The position numbers and the translations under genes are program-made. 64,000 bases of DNA from Pteria penguin (Eukaryota > Mollusca > Bivalvia > Pterioida > Pteriidae). How positions within the stretch are numbered: position 1 is the stretch's first letter; the number at the start of each line of letters is the position of its first letter. Below, piece after piece: positions 35,903 to 47,900 of the stretch. Under the pieces are notes generated by a model. The model was given only the letters and a program-made list of their open reading frames with translations. It ran no database searches and was not told the origin of the DNA. Location: the NCBI GenBank assembly GCA_035048485.1, contig CM068589.1, positions 7,372,224 to 7,436,223 on the forward strand, read 5' to 3'.

Positions 35903-38900
35903 CTATGCACAAAATGATCCCACATCTCTCATTTCTGCATTTTCACCTGTACATCCGGATCCTCCATATTGCGGAGGAGGATTATTGCACTGTCTAGTTC
36001 TCATAGCAAAATAACGATAATCATAACTAGAGTAGCGATATCCTGAACAATATCCCCAGCTGCTCCAAGAACCCCAATGACCGTCAACTGTGACAAAGAA
36101 ATCTTTTACTACGTTACATATGAAGACAATTCTGATCTGTCACACTGACATAAAATATGACAAGTTAAAGCTTGTCCAAGATATAGAAAAGTTTTTTTCT
36201 CTGGAGAATCGTGGTAAAGTTCGGGGTAAGACGATATCATATAAGAATGGTGATAATAAACAGAGAATGTTTGATAGTTACTCTACTCCAAACCTGATTC
36301 CACCTGTATCTTTTGAAGGTCTGTTACGTTAACTACTCTTGGTTAAATACATGTATACACATTGATAACTATATTGTTAACACTAAGGCACCACAATTTT
36401 GTACTTAGAAATGAGGAAATTTGAAACAACTGCCATGCCTTACTCCTTCAAAAACGAAGACAGATTATATGTAATTACAGTTTTGCTTATCCTAAATGGA
36501 AAAAAGGTGCAGAGATGATATTGAGGAAACCAAACTTACAGTGCTATACTTACGAAAGAACAGTAGGATGATTAAAATAAAATGTGTTCTATTGTCTTAT
36601 TCCCTGTTCATTACTAAGTCAGGACCGAGAAGAAAACTTACCTTGGCAAGACAAATAAATACTGCACGTTATGTTTTCTGAATTATCACCATCGCAGGAA
36701 TAACCACCATTGCTGGGTTCGGGATTAGTACACGACCTTGTCCGTGTAGAATTACCGATGGTACAATTGCTTGTGCACTCTGACCATGCAGACCACGATG
36801 TCCAAGATCCGTTTACTTCATATTACAACAGTTTCAAAGTTTAAGATGTTTCTTTTTTAAAAAAGCTTTGAATTGTAAATAGTAAACAGAACTTCTTTAA
36901 TAATGTGCTACACAATGTAAAGGACTAACCATTGGAAATCCTGAGAAATATGGACGAAACATACATGTGTAAGGAAAGAAATCAGTAAGCAAATGTTGAA
37001 ATTTAAATATCCTTAATTTGGGAATGCTCTTGTGTAATCGTAAACAGGTTGTATAATGACATGGTATGTCAATATACCGGTAGCATTATCTTATTGATTG
37101 ATTTTTGTTTAACGTCACACCATGAATATTTCACGTATATGTTGAGAGCATCTGCCTGATGCAGGACATACAAATTTTGACCTTTGCAACGGACCCATCC
37201 GAAGCAGTGAGGAATCTTTAACGTGCCATGCATATCACGACACGGGGTCTCGGTTTTTACTGTCTCATCCGAAAGACAGGACAACGGCATGACCAGAGCG
37301 GGACTCGAATCCCGGCCTCCCGATCAGGAGTCCAGCGCGATACCACTAGGTCACGCCGGTTTAGCATTATCTTATAATTTGATATATTACTTTGATAACA
37401 TTAACTGTAAATTAAGTCATTCGTTTAAACAAATAAAACCAATACAATCCAACCTCCGCCTTCAAAAAAAAAAAAAAAAACGATTCAAAACAGAGCAAAC
37501 ACAGAAAAGAAGACCGAAACCAAAAAAAAAAAATCATGAAACCAGAGGAAATACAAAATCAGTGAAAATGAAAAACAAGTGGAAAATAACAAAATATGTC
37601 TACTTGAAGAGCATATGTGAACCCCTGTGATGGAGTGAGATCAGGTGCCCGGGGAGAGTGAGCATCTCCTGCTTGCTAGCAACACCCGTCACATATACCC
37701 AGTAGAAAGAGTCAAATCGTGTAAATTCCATATGTATTTATATATGGAGAAGTCAAAGTAAGTAACTTTCTGGCATAAAAGGAGTAAATCTGTGTAAAAT
37801 GATCGGAATCGGTCTCAGTCCAGAATATAATTTAAAAGTCTGGATAACGAGATATCATATGGAGTAATAAGAGTCTCGTAACAACCGTAGAACTTCCTCA
37901 ATGACGTTGCTAGTCTAGCACATATATAACCCTGGTTGAGCAGCTTAACTGAAAGTCGCCTAGCCCTCAGAACAGTCATTGTAATTTGAACATGCTCTGG
38001 AATAACGTATTAACTGAGATATGAATACGCCGTATGTAGGCGATATTGGAATGTTGCTACTTATGAAAGGAAAGTTTGTGATAGCGAAATTGAAATCGTC
38101 ACGTTTGTCATAGAGTGAAGTGTTCAATTGACCATTAATGTCGAAAGACAACATAATATCTAAATACGAAGTAGAATTACTACTTTCTGTGGTTTCTTTG
38201 ACCTCCAATTCACTTGGATAGATGATGCTAAGGTAATCCGCGAATGAAGGATTATTAATTGAAAGCAAGTCATCTATATATCTGTAAGTAAAATTGAAGC
38301 CAAGAGCCAATTGTTTTTTCCTTGCGAAAGCAAAGGTAGCCATGATAGGGTTATCTCTTCATACATATCTATATTTGTCTGTGTTGTTTTCTTAATTCCA
38401 GTAAAAGTTTAGACGGCATGGAATGGAAATACAGAAAGGCGTAGGACAAAGAAAACGTTTGATGCCCCAAGTATACTATGTCGGGGCATAAAAAAAAGGA
38501 AACAAGATTTGTCGGTACATTACGAATGACACAGGCAGCAAAAGTCAGTTGTGACCATTTTTGATCAGAACATGTAGTCCAAGGGCCACAACTCAATATT
38601 TTGAACAACATTACCTTTACAATATGCAAACCTATATATTGTGATCTTTGGTTGCGCCAAGTTCCATTGCATCCTCGTCAGTATAAAAGAGTTGAAGACA
38701 AGGTGAATTTACCATATACGTATAGACATCACGGTCCAAGGAACATAACTCTATCAAAAATTATCTAATCAGCATCAAATTAATTCTAATAGTAGGTATT
38801 ATCATGATGTAATTGTATATCAAATTTCCAGTCAATATTTGCATTCATTGTAGAGATAGAGCCCGGAAACTGTTAATTATTTGAAATATTCTAAGTCCAA

Positions 38901-41900
38901 GGGGCATAACTCCGTCAAAAACTATTCTATCGTTAGTATATCACAACCAAATCTATATATTTTCATGATGCATCTGTATACTGAATTTCAAATTAATATA
39001 TACATTCGTTGCAGAGATATAGCACGGAAACGGTTAATTATTGAAAAGTTTTTGTCCAAAGGGCATAACTTCATCAAACATTATGTCATAACTTGACATA
39101 GAATAATTCACGATGTATCATTATACAATAGACCCTTTCGCACTAATTCTCGCGCCTGCGCATAAACGCTTCCGGGGGGGGGGGGGGGGTAACCGCTTGG
39201 GGCGCTATATAAACTATACCAAAATAGCAATCTTTAAAGGACAAATTAATATATTTAGGATGAGTTTTGGGTGTTGACATTTGTTGTTATCGATAAATTT
39301 GATATTGAACAATAAATTTAAATAGAGCTTCAACATGTCATCACCTTGACAACTCAGTTGTAAGCTGCAAATTTCCCCTTTGGCGCCCTTACACTACGAT
39401 TCAAGATGGTGAAACATTGTTGTGTATTTCGCTGCTCCAATGAAAATAATGCGATGACCAAAGCGAGAGGACTGAAGTTTACTGGTTTCCGAGGAAATCC
39501 CACAATAGAAGACTATATATAGATTAGAGCCGTCAATCGCGCAGACTTCATACCAAACGAGAATACCAGGATCTGTTCCAAGTGGCAAGCATTTCGAGGG
39601 AGGATGGCACAGTGACGACCGAGACGACGTTGCACCGACTATTTTCAGCTACAAAGACGTGACAACTGACAGACAGAGGGAAGATAGGACCTCAAGAAGA
39701 AATTTACTGAAGGTAAAACTTACATAAAAGTAATATTTCTTGTAAAGTTTACTAAAACTTCTATAATTTCAGTCGCAAAAATGCGAAACGAAACTAGGTC
39801 ATGGATAGAGAGAAGAACAAATAAATGTCATGTCAGTTTTAAATTACAGTGTTTCGCAATAGCAGCTGATCATTTTATTTTTCATTAATAAAAGTAAAAT
39901 AATTTCTAAATGCCTAATAATGGAGTTTATTTTGTAACAATCATAATCTATTACTCAACTTACTATACATGTATTTGTGAAATGAATGCACCATTAATGG
40001 CATTATAGTTTATACACAGTTTTGACCGGAAAACTGTGCAAGGGTGCAATCTGATGACATAATTTGTGTACTGATAATTTAAAGCTGGCAAGACTTGGTG
40101 GTAGTGCTTTGAACCCTGCTTAGTCTCAGGTCTTGCTGTTGTCAGTCTTTATAATGACACCATTTAAAAGCCAGTAGCAGATTTAGTTGAGAATGCAGGG
40201 GGCAACCCCCCCCCCCTGGCAGTGACCCCAAATTGGTTCAAAATCCCTGTATTTTGACAATTTTCTGTAAAAATTGGCTAAATTTGACCCTTTACTGCCT
40301 TGCAAAGGGGGAGCTGGATCCGCCAGTGCAACCGAGGTCCAATGTTACATACCTCACAGGAGATGTGGTCTATAAAAGATCCCTCAGGCTCACTGCTTCA
40401 TGTTGATACATAACAGAGAGCTGATGGAGTGCACAATGTACTAAATGTGTATGAAAATACACTGTCGAGTGTTGCCATGCTGAATCTCCCGAGACTCCTG
40501 AAAAATTAATTGTTCACCCTGCCTGATTATTATCTCTTAATTTTAATATTCTTACATTATTTTTAGGTTTTGATGAAGCAGAGAAGAAGCAGAGTGAATA
40601 TGAGGCCAGTAGCAAGCAGTTATCTTTGATGTTCCATTGAGCGTTATACTTCATTTTGACGATAGAGACACCAGCGTTACCTACCAAGGTGTGTTTACAT
40701 CATTAATTTGCTTGTTTTTCGTTTATCTAGTCAATCTATGATTGTTGCAAGTGTTTCATTATATGATAACTGCATCTGACTGATGCATGACACAAATGCT
40801 AATAACCCACCCAAAGCTATCAGAGCTCTATAATATGCCACACCTTCTGTGGCTCTTGATATCAATTTTAAAGATCTCATCTACCTCCAGGCCACACCTA
40901 CATTAAATGCATGGTCAACACTTTTGCAGTATAAGAGATTATATATAAATTTTACATTTGCACTACAGGAATGAATTTAATTTTTTTTAACAATCTATCA
41001 AAATGTGTATTACATGTGAAAGTAAATGATATAGATATATATCAGTAATGTAGCAATTATTCTTGTAATCTTTTTTATTAAGACCAAGGGATACAGTGTG
41101 AGCCCGATCCACTGCTATTAGAAAATCAGCAACTCCGAGAAGAACTACAGAGAGTGAAAGCAGAGTTAAATCATCATCGATGGAGTGTAGACAGGATAAG
41201 AGACAACGATGCCATGATGAAGTTTTACACAGTAATACCGACCTTTGCCAACCATTATTATGTTTATTCATGTATGTGAAAAAGATATTATTAATTACAT
41301 GATGTTTACTATGCAATAGTGATACTTATTATATTTTTAAATAATATTAAATTTAATTTGTGCTTGTGACTCTTTATGCAGTCTTTGAATTAATTGCAAC
41401 ATACATTGGTTATATATTTTTGTGAAATGTTCACATTCATGATTCAACCCCGACTAACGAAGCAAATGTTCGGCCACAGCCACAAGAATGAATTTACTTT
41501 CATGTAAGTTCCTTGTATGACACATTGTTACATGAAATACAATATACCCCTATTTTTTTATATTTTAGGTATCTTTCAACCAAGACTAAGATGATGGTAT
41601 ACTGGCGGGGTAGTGCAACGACTCCCGACGAATGAATGAGGACACTTTCATCTGAAAAAGTAATTTAACAAAACATACCGGTATGTATTACATACTGAAA
41701 TTGTTACATTACTTATTAATTATAAAAAGCTAATGGAGGTTATGTTAACAATCCATAATGTACAATTCTGAGTTCAAATGGCCACAGGTCCCCGGAGAGT
41801 TTACCCCGTATTAGCTGCTCTGTGGCAGGGGTATCATGGGTGCCACCCCACTCTTTGTCGGCTGCTTTTAGAACTCCTGCCCTGTACACCAGAAATAAAT

Positions 41901-44900
41901 GCCTTATAATCTGGAAATTAAAGGAAATTCTGCTCAATGCTGCATGTTGTGCAGAAAGTGCTTATCTTCATATTTAAAGCTGTTGAATTCTTGCCCTTTA
42001 TGCCAGAAATAAATGCCTTGAAGTCTGGAAATAAAAGAAAATCTGCTCAATGCTGTACAATTAAGCACAGAAAACAAAACATTGATAATTATCATGTGCA
42101 AAAATATGTTTGTAAAAGAAGCTTTGTAGAAGTGGCATCATTTCTGAAACAAAAGAAGCATCAAAATGAATTTTTTCAATAAAACAATTATCAAAATTTT
42201 ACTTACAGTTCTCTTCACAAAAGACCAACAACTGCATATTGCTTTCCTGGGGATCTATAGAAGTCTGGACCACTTCCTCTTCAACAGTTCTGGAGCAACG
42301 TCTGGAATATTCCAAAGCTGCCCCATGCCTGCCATGTTATTTAAAAAAGGCTTACTAAACTGATTATATCATCAATATTACTAATACATGTATCTACAGG
42401 TATAACACAATTGAGTAGTTGTTAATAATATTAAGGAGCACACTGGCATTGTGTTAATGGAAGAGCAGTTGAAAAAGGATTTGAATTTGGTTCCCATCAA
42501 TCTCTAGACAAGACTCTGTAATATTTAACCTGTGTTGGGAATAGCCTGATGCAATTCCTGCAGAAAGAGGAGACCATTGCTATAGTTGAACTCTCTTTGG
42601 GATGGGTGTCGAGGGCCAAATTCTAATGGCTTCTTGATGTCATCACCCTCTATGCTGCTTGCTACATTTGGTTTTCGCAGGTTCCACTACGATAGTGACG
42701 TAGCTCTTAGTTTCATAGTTCTTGGTACATTCAACCGACAGGGACGAGATGTACAGCTTTCACCCAGGTACGGCTTGCTTTTACCTAACGCATGAAGGGC
42801 AAACAGTAAAGCACCAACAAGGCTGCAGGATTGGCCTAACCTGAAATTCAAATAAAAACATTCAGATATTGATATTTACATTACGATAAAACCCTAACCA
42901 AAGGACATCAGAGTGACTGAAGGTAGGCGTCCTTTAGTTACAGGTGTCCCCTTATATACAAGTTCAGTTTATGCACAAAATGCTACTTTGAGATCACGAC
43001 ATGAGTCCAATATATACAGGCTGTTCTTTTATAGAGTTGTAAATAAAACTTATTTTTTACTGTATATGTAAGTTAAGTTCAAAGGTATGACATTGAATGG
43101 TCAGAGTTCCATACAAAAAGGCCAAACAGTAGATGCCAATATTTCATTCTGTGGACATAACAAGTAACATTGGAATATTGTGTCTTTATTTCCTTTAATT
43201 AATGAAAGCTATATTTTCACACTTATCATTATTATTTAACCGATGGAACACTGGCAGTAAGTAAACTCAAGATGCTCTTTCTGAGAGAAACACAGGAATA
43301 CTTGATACCTCTGCTTCTTAAATGATGCCATACAGAAAGCTCCAATATATACAAAAGTGTCATTAATCTGAAAAATAAATGAGAGATGAAAATCACTCTT
43401 CACATTGTTGTAGTCATTTAAAGTCATATAGGTTTATGTGTGTATTCATACATATATTAAGAATTGCTTGTTTTTCATTTGGTTGCAGACTTTGAAATTT
43501 ATATTTACATCTGCATTTACATAGAATATATGCACCTTAATTGATTTAAAAATTTATCTGCAAACACATTCCAGTAACTACAGAACAAACTCTCCTTAAC
43601 TTGGAAGTGTAAGTAAATACACAAATAAATATATACCATGCATGAATGTATCTACATTAGCAATATACATTTTCTTACAGCTGAATTTGAAGATGTAAAA
43701 ATATTTTAAAATTTGACTGTTGACAATTTACAAGACATGCATGTATTTGGTACTAGGCCATTCTTTACAGATAACTAATGAGTTAGAATAAAAGAACTGT
43801 TACATCATGAAATTATAATAATAAATCTTAAATGTATTGAGGAATTGACTCTTGTTGTCTTGACAAATTTGTGTGACTGTCACAAGGGATTTGTTATTCT
43901 GGTGACTGGTGTTTATCTTGTGAACTGCATACTAAACTTTCAGAAATAGTATACGATGAATATAATTCAAGTATCAGGTAAATAAGTGTAATTAAGAGTC
44001 TAGTTTCATTTGTGGTGGGCAAGCAATTCCACTCCTGATCGTACTTGGGACTACTAGATGTAGGAGTCGGAGGTTTTTCGAGGAGAAGTTCCTAAATTGA
44101 AATTTATGTACAGATCGGCATATGTATACCTTTGCAAACTGTATATTGGAAACATCGCCACCATCAAAGTGTTGTTCGGTTCTCTCAAGACCCTTAGCAT
44201 TATTCACAGGTTTGTCATTCACAAGGCGCAGCCATTACCATATCATACTGGTTATGTACGCTAGCTAATGCTACTTTGGGTAGATCAGGAGAAAGCGTGT
44301 TTAAAAGTGAATACGGCACAGACATAAATGCTGGTGGATTCTCAACAGTCGCAATACATGGAACGATGTTTTCCAAAGTTGTTCTTTCCATTACAGAACT
44401 CATATTTCGTAAAACTGCAAATTTGTGCGTATCAAACTTGAAAATGGCGGTCTTTACACTTTATGTATGAAAGAGGAAGTTGATATCTGAGTTGTCAAGG
44501 TGATGACATGTTGAAAGCGCTATTTTAATTTATTCTTCAATATCAAATTTATCGATAATAACAAATGTCCACATCCAAAACTCATCCTAAATATAAATTT
44601 AAATTTGTCCTTTAAAGATTGCTATTTTGGTATAGTTTATATAGCGCCCCTAGTGGGTACCCCCCCCCCCCCGGAGGCGTTTATGCGCAGGCGCGAAGAA
44701 CTGTCCCGCAGTTATTGCGAAAGGGTCTATATTTCAATTCAGTATTTGCACCCGTTGCAGAAACAGAGCACGGAAATGAAATGATGGCCAAATGACGGAA
44801 AGGAGTAACACAATATCCCCAAATTTGTCAATGGCGGGGAATTAAAATATCAGTATGCTTGAAGAACTAACCTGGACATGGCATATCGTTGCAATTTCTT

Positions 44901-47900
44901 TCCTCTTTGTTTAATCCTTGGCTTGGATTGCCTAATGGTGATGGTGGAGAATTCGTGCAGTTTTTCGTTCTGGACTGAGTTCCATTCCCACAAGGCAGAT
45001 TACATGGCGTCCAGACTGATCAGTCATTCCATCTGCCGTCAACTACAGGCATGATATTTACAGGCATGATACAGTGGGGTGCAGTCCTAACATAACATTA
45101 TGTTAACGTCGCGTGAACGTGAAGTTTGCTCTCCTCGTGCGCTCAGGACTGCTGGGCACACGCGTTTGCATTAACGCAGATTTCCACGTGAACTTCATTT
45201 CGAGACCGCGTGAACGCGCTTGACTGCCGCGTGAACGTGCTTGTTCAATAATGAAAATAATAATGAAATAAAAATTAATAAAGATAATAATAACGGTGAT
45301 AATTGTTATATTCATATATTATAGAAAATAGCTTAATTAAAAATAATAATAATAAATAGATAAATAAGAAATACATGTAAATACAACAATAAACTAGTTA
45401 TAAATGAATAAACAAATAAGAAATATATACATAAATAAACTAATTAAAAATAAATAAATAAATGAAATTAGAAAGTCATTATGCTAGTATAAACTGACGA
45501 AGTTTTTTTTCATAAATACCTTATTGCATGTCTACGCGATAATTTCCTTTGTTATATTACATATGAAATCCTTAATGCAGGGTGTCAAATTAACATTTCA
45601 TTTAATATACGTTATTATGGCGACATTCGCGGTAATTGAATTAGATCCATTTTATTTTCTCCATCCGTACTGCATAGAGAATTACAAATAAAGACATGTG
45701 AACGTGCGACTTGACCGAGCGCACGCGGGAATAAATCGCGTTAACGCGAATTCCCTACCGCGTTAACGCGAGGAGCGCACGCGCGTCCGGTCGAATAGTC
45801 CTAGCACGTGTGCTAGAGCAGTTTTCGCGTTAACGTGTATGTTATGTTAGGACTGCACCCATCTGTATTTTGTATAAATTTAAAAGTTGAAACATGAAAC
45901 ATGATTTCAAAATATTGCTCGATTTGAATAAATGTTGATCAACAACACGAACGTCAAGTCATTGTGGCACTGCAAACAACACGCAATACATCGACCATAA
46001 AATTACAAGGCAAAACCAGATACCCGAATAAAAGGTAACAATCCTTTATAAATTGTACATCTGTATCAAATCAAGTCCCAAGAGAAGAAAACCACTTCTA
46101 TTTGAGGAGCCGCGTTCACTTTTAAATTTCATGTTGTAAATGCTTAAATTGCAAAGAAAAAAAGAGGAGTTACCGGCTCAGTTATGTGGCAGAAGTCACC
46201 ATGGAGCTATACAATACATGAATATAAATAATATAATAGAACATTTAACACATTACAAAAATATTTGATTGTAGTGCAATTACGATACCGACTTAGGACG
46301 GTCATTTAATTTGACAAAAGCCAAACAAATGGTGTGGTTAACCGGTTTACGGGCCCACCTTCCCACTCACCGTAACAGCAGAACAATCAAAAGACGTACA
46401 TTTAAAAATTTATAAATAATCCTCCATGTAAAGAACAAGGGTCAACAGGTATCGCATATTGAGAGGTCATAAAAATATAAACACGTAAGGTATTGTAAAA
46501 AACATAATGGTATAAAAATATATGCGACATCAACATGATAAACCGTGCTCTGCCAGTCTGAAAGCGAGCTAAGACCCTAGATCTGTAGGAGTCCCGACTA
46601 ACAGTCAGAGGGGACGAGGTTCAGGACCATGTCTCCTCTGAAAGAGGTTTGGACAAGGCCCGTCATATAGTCCCCACCGCCCTGTTAGTCAGCGTGCAAC
46701 GTTCAAGTAAAAGTCTGCATAAGGCTGTAGAGGGGCCAAATACAAGACCTATAGTCTTTTTGATGATCTCAATATCATATTGTCTATTTAGGAGACGTTT
46801 GACTATTTTATTACATGATAAAATAACGTTATCGGAGCCTTTTACTTTCATTAGTTTATATACGAGATCACCGTAAAAATTAGGATGGGAAATTCCATTG
46901 GATACATACTGTTGAAAAGAAATATTTCCAAATTTAGATAGAAGTTCTGAATAAGATCAATAACAACAAATATAATATTATTGATATTACTATATAACTA
47001 TGTTGTTCATAATAACTTACAATTGCTGTCATTTATTGATTTATTGAAATAACCCTGTAAATTACTTTATATGAGGTGCGAAGTTACAAAAGTAGTCGAA
47101 CGTTTCGGGATCGAACGCGCTTATCACTTGAAGATTTCAGGTATAACATAAATGTAACAATTTACCTCCATTGCAGTAGGCGCAGAACTTTTACAATACA
47201 GCTTTGCTTTTTGAACATCTGCACAGACATCGTATACCTTGGATACTTCATTACAACTGAACGTAGCATTATCCACACATGAGGCGTCCGCTAAGTAAAG
47301 GTAAGACATTTCAATATTGTTCATTCATCAAAGAAGACATTTTGTTAGGGTACGAAAAACAATGCATAAATAGAAAATGATTATGACATGCTGATATTAC
47401 GTTTAACTTGGAAGCCGGTGTGGCCTAGTGGATAAGGTGCTCGGCTCGTGATCGAGAGGTCGCGGGTTCGACTCCCGCCCGGGGCACACCGGTGTTCTGT
47501 CTTTCGGATGAGACAGTAAAAACCGAGGTCCCGTGTCACGGTAGGCGTGGCACGTAAAAGATCCCTCACTGCTTCGGGTGGGTCCGTTGCAAAGGTCTAA
47601 CTTTGTATGCAATGCATCAGGCAGATGCCGTCACCATATACGTGAAATAATCGTGGAGTGACGTAAAACAATAATCAAACAAAAACGTTTAACTTGGAGA
47701 TGATATTTAAACAACTTGATGTAGGATATTGTCTCTAAAGCCAAAATATCAAATAAGATTATTGCAATAAATTTGTTTTATTGGTACACAATTTCAGAAG
47801 AGTAAATGCCATCTACATGTACTAATGTCACATTAATTCGATTATAATTGTACCCAACTTCTTAAATAATTAATATCTTAAATATCGTTTTTAATAGAAT

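Larger units (their letters stand above)
39130..44728. mobile_element. 5.6-kb DNA transposon with long inverted ends, THAP transposase and SWIM gene (ISL2EU-like)
   Basis: It begins AGACCCTTTCGC and ends GCGAAAGGGTCT. The terminal inverted repeats run about 230 bp (39130-39358 against 44484-44728), with a G or C run inside each. It is flanked by AT at 39128-39129 and 44729-44730; removing the element and one AT rejoins the host repeat exactly. Two decayed genes converge inside. From recall, ISL2EU-type elements pair a THAP/DDE transposase with a YqaJ-nuclease gene, and SWIM domains often accompany that nuclease, so I place it there. A MITE is nested at 40187-40330. Confidence 0.85.

Noticed and set aside
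41740..41937. YqaJ nuclease segment in the transposon
   Set aside because: I looked for a YqaJ core downstream of the SWIM part; the frame RAGVLKAADKEWGG is only vaguely similar and is not enough to call.
47413..47490. tRNA gene
   Set aside because: It has A- and B-boxes and a near-cloverleaf, but it is the head of a SINE with a 200-bp body, tail and target duplication.
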